Assembly: GCA_954871525.1 (NCBI GenBank)
Contig: OX940863.1
Location: 23,448,001 to 23,512,000 of the forward strand
DNA: 64,000 nucleotides
Direction of reading: 5' to 3'
Source: Parietaria judaica
Lineage: Eukaryota; Streptophyta; Magnoliopsida; Rosales; Urticaceae
In this document: positions 1-11,933 of the stretch, in pieces
Layout: every line of letters starts with the position of its first letter
Numbering within the stretch: the stretch's first letter is position 1
Made by a program: the position numbers and the translations under genes
The notes under the pieces: generated by a model
What the model saw: only the letters and a program-made list of their open reading frames with translations
What the model was told of the DNA's origin: nothing
Database searches by the model: none

Positions 1-300
1 TTTGACTTGAGAAAGCTTGATACTACATATATTTATTTTTTATCAAATTAAAAACACTAAGTACATACATCGATTTTAATGTTTTGGGAACTTTATCTTG
101 AAAAAATTGGAAATCTTTGCGGTGGAAAACAGATATAGAATCTTTGTCGCTAATGCTATTATATGATGACATTTGGAACCTTCGGCACGACTATGGAGGA
201 CATTAATGCTATGGAGGTCTTTGATATCAACTTGGGGTAATGTATATATTTCTTTGTTAGCTATATAGACATATAATATTTGGTGAAAAGTACATAAAAC

Positions 301-840
301 TTGGTTGATACAGGGGCGAGAAAATTAAGCTCATGGACGACGCTCATCCGCTTATTATGGAATGTTCAACGGGAAGATGAGAGGGTCTTACAGTTCTTGG
401 TTTCTTTATATACCGGACCGGGACTACGCTCAAATGGAACTTTTGTTTCTTTGTTTAACAAAGATTATATTTTTATTACGGATTATGAAATACATTATTT
501 TTATAAAGATGGGAATAAGGTCACTGATGCTTTAGCTCGTTATGGTGCTAATGGTAGAGATAATTTGTTTACCAATTCTAGTGATCTTCCTTTTTTTTTT
601 ATCAAAGGTTTGTTGAGGTTGGACAAAATGACTGTTTTAGACTTGTTTAATTTGGCATTTCTGTTTTGATTTGTTAAGAGTCTTGAAGGTTGTTTTGGAT
701 TTTTGGGGTATTTTGTTTCAATCTTGGTAAACCCCTTTGATCGTTTGTTACTACGGTTTTCCTCCACCATAAGTGAGGGTTATATCAATAAATTTGAGAC
801 GGAATCACGGTTTACGTGATTTCCGGCTATTAAAAAAAAG
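301..840 (+). pseudogene. Decayed LINE RNase H / 3' end fragment
   Basis: An open frame of about 120 codons ends with a pattern typical of the RNase H tail of plant L1-like retrotransposons: a run like KDGNKVTDALARYGA, then a hydrophobic LPFF-type segment and an LLRLDK-like motif. It is followed by about 150 bp resembling a LINE 3' UTR and a short A-run near 831. The upstream part of the frame does not look like an intact domain and no reverse transcriptase is present, so this is a 5'-truncated, mutated remnant. The family assignment rests on motif recognition only. It has no functional link to neighbouring features. Confidence 0.5.
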
Positions 841-1340
841 ATTTATTCTTTTTTTTTTTTTCCTTTGAGAAAAGGAATATTCTTGTTTTTATGTAGATTA
901 TAGATTATACATTTGCTTAAAAATTGTTTTAAATCGACCCATAAACATTGCAAACTCAATGATTATTAAAATTTATTTTCTTGATAATAACATTAAAGAA
1001 TAAATGATCAACACTATCTGAAAATGTAAAAGATGCAATACAAACTGTCAAAATCGTTAAAAAAAATAAAAAATTGATGAGGTTTCTAGAGATACATACA
1101 TACATGAAAAGATTATCACGTGCAATTGTCTATGTGGAGAATTCAAAGTTGATTAATCTTTATAATTGCAGATTAGCAAATTGTTCATGTGATTCAACGA
1201 TGAATACATCTTCCTTTTTCTGTTGGATATGCTCATAATTTATTTCTTATCTTGTTCCGCATTTTATCACAGTGATGTTTTATAATTTTCCAACTTAGTT
1301 TCGAATTTGTAAAACATCAGGATGTCTAGTTGGCAAGTTA
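841..1340. other. AT-rich spacer
   Basis: No coding pattern, RNA gene or clear repeat is visible. It consists of poly-A/T runs and random AT-rich sequence. Confidence 0.5.
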
Positions 1341-2200
1341 CATGCGCTACTGATGGCCGTAGGCCTACCGGTCCAGCTATCTCGGGCAGTGGGTGCAGGC
1401 AGCCCGTGCCCACTAAGAGGGCGGTCCGCCCAAAAATAAACAACTTTGTAAAATAGAAACAAAGTAGTAGAAGGAAAAAAAAAAAAAAAACTGGAGATGG
1501 GAAGCCCGTCCCACCGAGGTTTGCCCGTCCCACTTGTTCGTGATGTTAGTCTTGACGCTCTTTAAATGATTAAGGTTTTTTCTTTTCTTTTTGTGATCGG
1601 CTTGATGTTTTCTTGGGGCTTATGAACATGGTGGAAAATGCAGGAATCTTTGCTTATGGGGTCTTGAAATAGAAATAAAAGTTTTTACCAGCTTTTGTAA
1701 GGTAGTTAAATAGAAGGAAAAGAAAAAGTGTAGGGGAAATTGTGAGTAACGCTATTAATTCAAGGATGTGGCCGAAAATTGTTAACAGTTAGTATGGCCT
1801 TTGAGAAGCCATGATGCCAACTCAATACTCATGACTTATATCTAGAGCTCTCCAAACGGGTGGGCCGTGCCCATCACCCGCTTGGACCCGCCCTTTACGG
1901 GTGCGAGTAGTCCACGCCCACACCACTCCAAGTTGGGTTACCTGCACTCGCACCGCAGTAATGGATGGTCGTGTTGGCCATCCACTCAAAAAGAAATCAT
2001 GTATGTTTATAAATTACAAATAATTTGAAAAAGAAAAAAATGGGGTTGGGCAACCCGTCCTTAAAACGCAATGGTGGATTTTGCCCGTTCAAATTTAATT
2101 GCAGCCTAGCTTCAACCTGGATATGAGTTGCCCGTGCCCACGAAAAATTTGGGACAGATAGACCTACCCACGGCCATAGATTGCCATTCCACGTAGAGAG
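1340..2200. mobile_element. Two GC-rich fragments of one dispersed repeat
   Basis: Two short blocks, about 1345-1545 and 1850-2195, are far more GC-rich than their surroundings. They share motifs built on GGGC/GCCC such as GCCCGTGCCCAC, and the start of the first resembles the reverse complement of the end of the second. This is the appearance of non-autonomous hAT-type repeats in plants, but I cannot fix ends or a target-site duplication. The sequence between them is ordinary spacer. Confidence 0.3.
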
Positions 2201-2224
2201 AGCATACATCTTTTTCATGCACAT

Positions 2225-2745
2225 TTTCTTTTCTTTTCATGATGGCGAATCTTAACTTTATAGCAAACATAATGTAGTCAAGCTTAATATTTTTTTATTC
2301 ATTGAAGAGTTTCGTCCACAGTCAACAAATATTTCTTATATGGCTATGAACAGAGAAACGATTTGTGGGACCTGGTCCAAACTTGTAATGGAAGATCTTG
2401 AAAACTAGTATTTGTCAAATTTTCGGTGGAGTTTTCGAAGGCGAGAATCGGAGCAAGAGATGTGTCATTGTGCTTGTTACTTGTTAGTATTTCCTTATTT
2501 CAAGCTTCAATTTGTTGTCACAATCCCTCTAAATTTGAACAATAAAACTAGACTTCATATCAACGTTTATCTTGAAAGCTTTAAAGTTTCTCAATGTGGC
2601 TTTTTGATCAAGTTTGATTTGAATACAAAATTCAAGGTTCATTAACCATATTTTTATGAGGTGTCAATGTGACATTCTATGTTACATTATATGACATTTT
2701 ATTGAAAATGTTGGTGCATAATGTGGTTTTGAGAAATGGAGGGGC
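2225..2745 (+). repeat. Local duplication, copy A
   Basis: About 520 bp that recurs in diverged form at about 4985-6945. Shared blocks include CATGATG..GAATCTTAAC near the start, TCCACAGTCAACAA with a following TATGGCTAT, TTCCTTATTTCAAGCTT, and TTGGTGCATAATGTGG near the end. Copy A lacks the (AT)n tract and both insertions present in copy B, so it preserves the arrangement before insertion. No coding function is apparent; the 77-codon open frame inside it has no recognisable domain. Confidence 0.65.
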
Positions 2746-3235
2746 AGTCTTTGATGAAACTAGCTTGTAAGGAATAGAACCGCGTTTAGCGAGCTCGGCG
2801 AGCGCAGTCTTCGAGAAGCGCATTTAGCGGAGCTCGGATGAAACTAGTAACGAGTGGGCGCATAACATCTCCGTAAAATAGTTTTTAAGATTATCCAAAC
2901 AAGGCAGAAACAGCAACCCATTACATAAAACACTCATAAAACAGTCTTGATGTAGTTAGATAGATAGCTTTGGCATTATAATATCTAAGTCTTCTTGAAT
3001 TAGTAGAAGAGAAATCCACTCGACCATCCCGCGAACCTCCTTGTATTGTCAAAGTTCCTTGCTCTCGCCTTCCACGTCCTCGCCCGCACTGTCTTCTTCA
3101 CTGCTCTTGCCTTCCGAACTGGGCTCATCGTCGCCGACTGCTTGAAGACTTGTACAAGACAGAGAGAGAGAGTGTTTCAAATCCCGCACTTCGTACGAAC
3201 AAAAGAAAAAACAAGACAGCATAAATAAAACCATC

Positions 3236-3577
3236 TTACTTGCGGATAGCCGCATGTGTCACGAGTATCGCCAATCTTTTGTTGAAAACGTGTTTTTGAA
3301 TCGCACTTTTCTTCGCCAATCTTTTGTTGATAACGCGTTTTAGATTCACAACTTTCTTCGCCAACCGTTCATTCTTGGCTTTCGCAGACTCTAGTTTCTT
3401 CTTCGCTGCATTTCTTGCCACAATTAACTGATCCTCTCTCCGTTTAAGCTCTCTACTTTCATCTACGGCAACACTAACCTCCATTTTCAGTTCTTGAATT
3501 TCAGCATCACTTCCCCATTTAACTAATTCTGCCAAGAATTCTTGGCCGCTCGTGAAAGACATCGGCGATTTTGCCAT
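3236..3577 (-). CDS. Hypothetical Lys/Glu-rich coiled-coil ORF
   Basis: An open frame of 113 codons from an ATG at 3577. Residues from about 30 are rich in K, E, A and R with heptad-like spacing, suggesting a coiled coil; there is no signal peptide or known domain. The last codons overlap a possible 5' splice site (GTAAGATGG). Downstream on the same strand (about 3255-3049) is a second open stretch that is strongly acidic and Ser-rich, which could be a further exon, but I could not join the two in a consistent frame. Just upstream of the ATG lies the tandem array at 3650-4790. It may be a small real gene, a gene fragment or chance; I do not recognise it. Confidence 0.3.
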   Translation of the reverse strand: MAKSPMSFTSGQEFLAELVKWGSDAEIQELKMEVSVAVDESRELKRREDQLIVARNAAKKKLESAKAKNERLAKKVVNLKRVINKRLAKKSAIQKHVFNKRLAILVTHAAIRK

Positions 3578-3649
3578 ATCTGCTCATATTCAGATTCAGA
3601 TTCTGATTCAGAGCACTTCATAGCTAAGAATTAAGCTTCATTATACTAC

Positions 3650-4790
3650 TGTCTCGGCAAAGAATCAACCGAGAATCAAAGATTAAACTACAAGAGAAGA
3701 TTCCGAGGGAATTTTCGCCACATTTTCGAAAATCGTAACAGAGAGAGAAAAGCTACGAAGAACGAAGAATCAACCGAGAATCAAATATTAAACAACAAGA
3801 GAAGATTCCGAGAGTATTTTCGCCACATTTTCAAAAATTGTAACAGAGAGAGAAAAGCTACGAAGAACGAAGAATCAACGAGAATCAAATATCAAACAAC
3901 AAGAGAAGATTCCGAGGGTATTTTCGCCACATTTTCAAAAATCGTAATAGAGATAGAAAAGCTACGAAGAACGAAGAATTAACCGAGAATCAAATATTAA
4001 ACAACAAAAAAAGATTCCGAGGGTATTTTCGCCACATTTTTTAAAATCATAATAGAGAGAGAAAGTTACGAAGAACGAAGAATCAAACGAGAATCAAATA
4101 TTAAACAACAAGAGAAGATTCCGAGGGTATTTTCGCCACATTTTTGAAAATCGTATTAGAGAGAGAAAAGCTACGAAGAACGAAGAATCAGCTGAGAATC
4201 AAATATTAAACAACAACTCTTCTAAAAAAAATTATTAAACAACAAGAGAAGATCCGAGGTTATTTTCACCACATTTCCGAAAATCGTAACAGAGAGAGAA
4301 AATCTACGAAGAGCGAAGAATCAACCAATGTAAACAACAGGAGAAGATTCCAAGGGTATTTTCGCCACATCTTCGAAAATCGTAACAAACAGAGAAAAGC
4401 TACGAAGAACGAAGAATCAACCGAGAATCAAATATTAATCAACAACTCTTCTAAAAAAAATATTAAACAACAAGAGAAGATTCTAAGGGTATTTTCGCCA
4501 CATCTTAAAAAATCGTAACGGAGAGAGAAAAGCTACGAAGAACGAAAAATCAACCGAGAATCAAATATCAAACAATAACTCTTCTAAGAATTATTAAACA
4601 ACGAGAGACGATTATGAGGATATTTTCGCCACATTTTCGAAAATTGTAACAGAGAGAGAAAATCTACGAAGAACGAAGAATCAACCGAGAATCAAATATT
4701 AAACAACAACTCTTCTAAAAACATATATTAAACAACAAGAGAAGATTCCGAGGGCATTTTTGAAAATGAGAGAGAGGAGCTACCAAGAAC
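3650..4790. repeat. ~105-bp tandem array (about 10 copies)
   Basis: A degenerate tandem repeat whose unit contains GAAGAATCAACCGAGAATC, then AAACAACAAGAGAAGATTCC, then TTTTCGCCACATTTTCGAAA, then AACAGAGAGAGAAAAGCTAC. Unit starts are visible near 3656, 3764, 3874, 3976, 4078, 4181, 4316, 4408, 4542 and 4675, giving periods of about 100-135 bp. Longer units carry an extra AACAACTCTTCTAAAAA segment. No continuous reading frame runs through it. Confidence 0.8.
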
Positions 4791-5076
4791 GAGCTCGCAA
4801 GAGAAAGAGTGAGTCGCTGAATAGCCGATGAGTGTGAAGAAAGAAGAGAGAGTGCCCTCGGGTTTTGTAATTTTTTGACTTTTGCATTTAAAATTTGATT
4901 TTGTAATTTCTTTCAACAGAGTTCTTCTATTATTGCTCTTCTTTGGCAGTCTTCACCAACAGAGTTCAAAAATATATACTTGTTCATGCTCTTTCTGTTT
5001 CATGATGTTGATTCTTAACCATAATAGCAAACAATAATTCTCTCAAAAAAACCAAACAATAATGTGCTCAACCTCA

Positions 5077-5079
<3 letters not shown>

Positions 5080-5124
<45 letters not shown>
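5080..5124. repeat. (AT)n microsatellite
   Basis: An uninterrupted run of about 22 AT dinucleotides. Similar runs occur at about 10862-10904, 11888-11928, 26326-26354, 43894-43940 and 57534-57577. Confidence 0.95.
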
Positions 5125-5127
<3 letters not shown>

Positions 5128-5816
5128 ATTAATTCAAGAGATTGGACCACAGTCAACAATTAATTTATTATATGGCTATCAACAGAGAAATAATATTTGT
5201 CAGAATTTTTGAGAGGGCATTTTCCACGGCGAGAATCAGAGCCAGAGAAGTGCCGTGCTTGTTTGGTATATTTTTATGGGTAAATAAAATCAATCGTAAG
5301 CGGGAAACGTATATACTATTGGAAATCGAAATCCGATATATTATTCGGATATTATAAAATAAACCGAATTTACCGCATATGACATAAGTTAAGTATATAG
5401 TTTTATATTTTATATAGTAGAATGTATTAACTTCTACTTATATATTACTTACCAAGTTTATTAGTTTCACGTCTATATTTATCTTCATTTTATTACTTAA
5501 TGCTTATGTTATTGAAAATATGTAATATATTGACTAATATTTTGATTTAGTTTTTTTTTTCATATTTATCGAAATGGTAAATACAGTTAAAATACTAATT
5601 TTATAACAACCAAATACAGAATATGGCGTAAATGTTATTGCTATCTTTTTAAATAGGGTATTCGATTTTCATATAAAAATATCAAAATACGAGATTCAGT
5701 CTATTATTTGGGAAGGAAAAAATAAACCGCTCCACTGTTGTTTACCCCTATTTCCTTATTTCAAGCTTTAATTTGTTGTCGCAAGTCACAACAATAACTC
5801 TAAATTTAAAATAAAA

Positions 5817-6747
5817 GGTAAACTGTGGCTAATGTACCCAATGTTTAATCTTTTACGGATTATATACCTAATGTTTATTTTTGGCGGCTAATGTACCCAA
5901 TGTTTGATCCGTTAGATATTTTCGTCTTTTCCGTCACTTGACCGTTAGAGAGTTATCCTCCTCTATACGTACACTTTTCGTATTTTTGACATAACTTACT
6001 CATTTTTTGTCCAAATTTTATGCACGACCTATGGTTGGAAAGATAAGAGATAGATCTACAACTTTGGTGTTTTAAGTTTTGTAAAATCAGTTTTAGAAAA
6101 ATACAAAATTTCAAATACAACGTAAAACTGGACATTAGTTTAATGCAAAATTTTTATTTCGAGCAAATTTTGATATACTTAATGACTTTTTATGATGAAG
6201 CGTAAAACGAAAATGTTGTAGATAAATTTTTTATCTTTCCAACGGGTGTTTATTTATAAATTTTTGACAAAAAATGAGTGAGTTATGCCAAAAATATGAA
6301 AGATTATTTCGCATCACATCTTTCATATTTTTGGCATAACTCACTTATTTTTTATCCAAAATTTATAAATAAACACCCGTTAGAAAGATAAAATATTTAT
6401 CTATAACTTTTTACTTTTACATTTCATCATAAAAAATCATTAAGTATATTAAAATTTGCTAGAAACAAATATTTTGCATTAAACTAATGTTCAGTTTTAC
6501 GTTCTATTTGAAATTTCGTATTTTTCTAAAACTTATTTTACAAAACTTAAAACACAAAAGTTGTAGATCTATCTCTTATCTTTCCAACCATAGGTCGTGC
6601 ATAAAATTTGGACAAAATATGAGTGAGTTATGTCAAAAATACGAAAAGTGTACATATAGAGGAGGATAACTCTCTAACGGTCAAGTGACGGAAAAGACGA
6701 AAATATCTAACAGATCAAACATTGGGTACATTAGCCGCAGTTTACCC
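5817..6747. mobile_element. Palindromic foldback element with 10-bp TSD
   Basis: Nearly the whole element is one inverted repeat. The left end begins GGTAAACTGTGGCTAATG and the right end, read in reverse complement, begins GGGTAAACTGCGGCTAATG. The arms are about 460 bp and meet near 6300-6320. TAAAATAAAA at 5807-5816 is repeated at 6748-6757, a 9-10-bp target-site duplication as seen for Mutator-like elements. Copy A of the local duplication (near 2535-2550) carries the corresponding site without the element. No transposase is encoded. Superfamily assignment to Mutator-like is inferred from duplication length only. Confidence 0.8.
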
Positions 6748-6945
6748 TAAAATAAAACTAGACTTCGTATCAACCTTTAACTTGAAACTTTTAAATGTGG
6801 TTTCTGACTTATGATCAAGTTTGATATAAAATACAAAATTCAAGGTTCATTAATCATATTTTTTATGAGGTGTCATGTGGCGTCCTATGTTATTGTATGA
6901 TATTTTATTGAAAATGTTGGTGCATAATGTGGTTTTGAGAAACAC

Positions 6946-7907
6946 ATTAGGCACCAATTCTATATTTTACAATTGAGAAATAGCACCAATTTATATTATA
7001 AATAGCTAATGATCTCGATTATACATTTTATCAATGATGATATTATCGGTACAAGAGAACTTTCGATTTTAATTCATTTATATTATTATGAGTTTTATTT
7101 CTTGCTATGCATTTTTTGCATGTCAATTTCTTTGAGATTCAGGTTATCTCTGTTGAATTTTGAACCTTCATGTTTCACGGAAAAAATTCTAATTAATGAC
7201 GAAATTTAAAACTATATAAAAATAAATAAAAATAAAAATCAAGGGAAAACTAATATTTAGCAACCTACTAGTACAGCTGTACAAGCATAAAAAAGCTTAC
7301 CTACTTTTATGCAGTGAAATTGGGTTTAGTCTATAACTAATCTATTGCATTGGCATTGAGTATTTTCACTCTAAATGACCAACCCTATTTTACTCTAAAC
7401 ACACCCCCAAATTATGGGATTGTCTTCAATGTTTATTTTTTTAAAATTAATTATTTTTTTAAAGAGGATTGTCATCAATCTTAAAAATATATTTTTCCAA
7501 GTCCTTCCAAAACTTTTTTTTTTTTGAAGGAAGTCCTTCCAAAACTTTAATGCTCTATGATGTTCATGAACATATGTCAACCCCAAAACCAAATTTCTTT
7601 ATTTATGTTAGGTAGAGAAACACAAAAAAAAAAAAATTAGGGTTAAGTTCCATGGGAAATGTGATATATCATGATATAGTACCACTTTTCACGTTTCTTG
7701 ATGTGTTAGTTGCAAGGACAATTTCCAAAATAATGGCATCTTGCTTAAGATAAAGTTGGACAATTAAGGGATATGCCTTTTAAATGTGTAATGTATGTCT
7801 TTAATATATATATATATATTTTTTTAAATGGACTGTATTTTATTAAGTTGATAACTTTTGAAATAGTAATTAATAAGCTCTTGTATGGCATAATAAGCAT
7901 GGGTATG
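6946..7907. other. AT-rich spacer
   Basis: Small open frames only, with no recognisable domain, RNA gene or repeat boundary. Confidence 0.5.
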
Positions 7908-7915
7908 TTAATTAG

Positions 7916-8647
7916 TAGGGGTGAAAAAATTTGTACTCGGTTCCCGGTTCTAGTCCTGGTACCGGACTGTTTTTGGTAAAAAAAATAGTTTTTTTTTTAC
8001 CATACCCTAAAAAGGGACGTCCCGGTTCCGGTTTGAAAAACCAAAACCAAAACTAGTTCAAATATATCGTTTTGTTATAAGTTTGTCTTTTTTTAACATG
8101 TCATTTATTTTATGTCGTTTACTAGCTAGGTTTTTAATCTTTTATTTTATTTTCAGTCTGTTAGTCAGTATTTTATTTAATATGTCATTTCTTATATGTC
8201 ATTTTGTTATATATAAAAAATGATTTGTTTGTACTCAGTATTTACCATTTAGCATTTTAGACTCGGTTTGTTGCACTTAGATTTGGATTTGGTATCATGA
8301 AGTTTCACGACGTGAACTCGGATCTTGCATTTGGTATTTTGTATTTTGTATTTTGCTTTTGTACTCGGATTTGGTATTTTGCATTTTGGATTTGTACTTA
8401 GTGGGCTTTTTTTCTTCATGAATTTGTCTTGGATTTTGTCCCGGATTTGTCCTGGATTTTTCCCGGTTTTCGTCCTGGATTTTGGTCCTGAAAAAATCGG
8501 GATTTTAATATTTGTCCCGGTTCCGATTTAAAAAAAAACAAGACTTTTCAGAACCGGAACCGGGACATAAAAACTATGTCCCTGTTTTTTTGGGACAGCG
8601 ACAAAAAATTGTCAGATTTTCGGTTCTTTGTTCCGGTTTCAGCCCTA
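7916..8647. mobile_element. hAT-like non-autonomous element
   Basis: Terminal inverted repeats are TAGGGGTGAAA on the left and TAGGGCTGAAA read from the right. Flanks are TTAATTAG (7908-7915) and CTAATTAG (8648-8655), an 8-bp duplication with one mismatch, the size expected for hAT transposons. The inside is made of degenerate short repeats around CTCGGATTTGG and CCCGGATTTTGTCC. No transposase is present. Confidence 0.7.
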
Positions 8648-8934
8648 CTAATTAGTGTTCAACCAATCATACGAATATGAGTCCGGGTTTGACCCATTTC
8701 CAAGAAAATGAAACAAGATTTGTTTTTATATTAATAAAAATAATATAAAAACAAAAAACTAAATTGTTTTTAAATTCGAAATACGAATTTCATACTTCCA
8801 TAAACTATAGTGTTCAACTATATTTTCTCATAAAATAGTATTACACATTTCTAGTTTATAACTATATTGGCATATCCCCACTTTGACTTGAAATTCCATA
8901 TTTAATTCAATGGGTTAAAATCTTGGATTAAATG

Positions 8935-10405
8935 AATGGTAAACGAAGCAAATGCCTATTTATGACTCAATGTTTTAAAAAAATGCACATTTTAATTATG
9001 GTAATTATAACCACCAATAAATTTAAATATGAACTAATATGCCCTTCCAATTAACTCATATTAATCTTAATTTTGTTTTTTTAATAAAAATTAAAAAACA
9101 AATTTTTTTCCTCAAATGTAGCAAACTAAATAAATTAAAATAAATTTTTCCTATTTTTAGGATTAAACAAATATTACTTGAATTATTCTTCCATATTTTA
9201 ACGTTTGTAACAAATCATATTCTTGATTTTTTTTATCCCTATTAATCAGTATTAATTTCAAAATTTTCTCCCCTATTAATTAGTATTTCAAAACAAAATT
9301 TCAAATTATTTCTCTGCACTTTTACGAATTTGTACTTATATTTACGTAACTATATTTACGATTCTATATTTACGTCACTATATTAACGATTCTGTATTTA
9401 CAATAAATAAATTTACAAATTTTTTATAAAGCTGTAGTTATAAAACTGTAAATATATTTACAAATTTCAATATAAAAATGAAACTGTAATTATATATACG
9501 AAGATGGTAAAATATTTACGAAGTTAATTTTGTAACTATAGATACGAATCCGTAACTACAAATCGTAAATATCAACCATAACTATATACATGTATAATTG
9601 TATACCAATATCAAACTGTAAATTTAATTACCATAATCGTATATGTATACACCAATACGTAATACGGGGACTGTTTGTGCAAATCGTAAATATCAACATG
9701 AATTTGGTATATGTATATACCAATATAAAATTATAAATTTAATTACCAAAATTGTATTTGTAATACGGGGACTGTTTGTGCAAATCGTAAATATCAACAT
9801 AAATTTGGTATATGTATATACCAATATAAAACTGTAAATATATTTACGAAATTTTATTAATGTACGTTCACCATCGGTGACCTGCACGAGGAAATGGTTC
9901 GCGAAGGTCTCGGAGATGGTTTTCTCGGCGAGGGAGCGGAACTCGGAGCGAATCTAATCGCCGTGGGAGAGCGGGTCGACCTCGCCAAGGATGTGGTGGT
10001 GGAGAGGTGACACGACGATGCAATAGAGTTGCGACGGAGAGGCGACGCGACGATGCAACGGAGAGGTGCCGTGCTCTTCTCTAATCGGTAGGCATTCGGC
10101 GATGGGGGTCAATCCGACGAGGATATCGTGAGAAGTCGAGAGAGAGGGGGGGCTTGTTTCTCTGGTTTCAATTTCATGTTTATGGCGATGGAGAGAGAGA
10201 GAGATTGTCAAGCTTAATTATAGAAATTTTAATTTCAAAATTATATTATTAATAATTATTAAAATAAAAATTAATAATTAATATTAAGTTTAATATGGTC
10301 CAAACAAGTTTATTAATGGATATAAATTAATTGCTTGAAACTATGAGCAATTTTCTTAAACCTTAGGTAGTTTTTGGGCATTTTGTGGGTTTTTCTTTAA
10401 ATGAA
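8935..10405. mobile_element. TIR-type element with TTTACG repeats and GC-rich insert (copy X)
   Basis: The right end (about 10337-10400) and left end (about 8950-9000) resemble those of a second element at 31085-32290, sharing GAAACTATG(A/G)GCAAT and a TTTGGGCATTTT-like block. Between are many short repeats of TTTACGA / ATCGTAAATA type, including a 101-bp direct duplication (9662 and 9762). A GC-rich block at about 9868-10190 reads as open frame on the minus strand and ends in a GAGA run. The block stands out in base composition and could be a captured gene fragment. Boundaries are approximate and no target-site duplication was fixed. Confidence 0.5.
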
Positions 10406-10858
10406 TGATAGAGACAAAGCAAGTCCACATCAAATAGGAGCTTTATAATCACATTAAAAAGATGATATATTTATTTATTACATTCTTAAATGCCTAAGAC
10501 TAAGCTCTTATTAAGGCGGAATAAAGATAAGCTATCTAAAACCGCATTGATAGCAGATATTCATGAGAAGGTTTACTTTTAGGCTAGATTTTATGACATG
10601 TACTTCATTTCATATTTACATCTTATTAATGAACAATATTATAAAGTAGGTGAAAAAATAATCTTAAATAAATAGGTATGCGAAATAAAAAAAATAAAAA
10701 AAATTAGTTGTCTTTCTTCATAGTGCTTAGAAGAAATCTTTTTCCTGGCACCCACTATTTTTTAAAATGTATAAAAACTACTTTATATTTCTTTTCTATG
10801 CGCTGTCCAAGCCATTATTAGCCACTCAGTACCCAATTGACTATTTATTACATTGCCA

Positions 10859-10908
<50 letters not shown>

Positions 10909-11883
10909 TAAAAAAAAAAAAAAAACTCAACGTATAAACCTGACAGGCAACTCAAAAAAATAACTGACCAGCAGTCGAAAACGGGTTTCCGCAGCCAGTT
11001 TCCACAAGGTCTCCAACTGTTGGCCGGGACCCACGACCACTTAGTTCCCGGCTGACAGTTTCGGCCAGTAAATTTAAAAAAAAAAAAAAAAGTTGAAACA
11101 TTAGAAAAATATACAAAAAGAAAAAAAAAAAGATGGGAGCTCACAATTTTGCCTTTTGCGGCCATGAATTTGGTGAGGAACAAAAAAAGAGCCTAAATTT
11201 TTTCAATTTAGATTTTTTATTTTTATCATCTTTAATTAACTCCTTTACCATACTTAGCTATTCTAATAATGTGAAAATTAAAACTTATATTCTAAGAGCA
11301 AAATAAAATGCAATCCAAAATATTGCTTTGTTTTTTTGTGTCTTCTTCATTGGGTCCACGTTATTAAGAATCTTCTCATTTATATACATTAAATAATGTA
11401 TGCACTTTTATTTATCGTGTTAGCTGGTTAGGTGGTCAAGAAGACTCAAGCCAACTATATCAATACGTTATTCACCCTTCGAAAATTTACTATGCCCAAA
11501 GTTTGAGCCTTTCGTGGTCGTCGGACCACGCCATGCAGCCCGTCTCCAAGTGCCGCGGCAGTGAAATAATACTCGTCTCCGCTTAGCGGCTGTCCGGGGC
11601 AGTCGCGAGCTCACTCGGACCCGTTGGCTTAAGTAGGGTGGGGTTCAAGTTCAAATCCCTCTTCAGATTTTTTTTTTTTAACACTTATTACTTTATTTTA
11701 TTTTTAGTATAAATATATATTGAATTTTACTTAATCTTCAAACCTTTAATAAAATTTAAATATCTCCCCCATGATAGTTTTTACAAGAATTTAAATCTAA
11801 CACCCGGTATGTAATTCGTGATTCCACCACCGGGCAGGCCGAGGCCTAGAACACTCGTGTCCGAAATAGTGATTGTCTCTATG

Positions 11884-11933
<50 letters not shown>

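Larger units (their letters stand above)
4985..6945 (+). repeat. Local duplication, copy B (interrupted)
   Basis: This is the diverged partner of 2225-2745. Relative to copy A it is interrupted by an (AT)n tract (about 5080-5124), by about 470 bp between roughly 5270 and 5745 bounded by GGGTAAA and TTTACCC, and by the palindromic element at 5817-6747. The flanks rejoin to the same order as copy A. Confidence 0.6.

Noticed and set aside
3049..3255. Acidic Ser-rich frame as a second exon of the 3236-3577 ORF
   Set aside because: The possible donor (GTAAGATGG) and acceptors do not give a consistent reading frame.
11450..11690. Possible tRNA or SINE (TTGGCTTAAGTAGG, GTTCAAATCCC, T-run)
   Set aside because: The A- and B-box-like motifs are only about 12 bp apart, no cloverleaf forms, and no target-site duplication was found.
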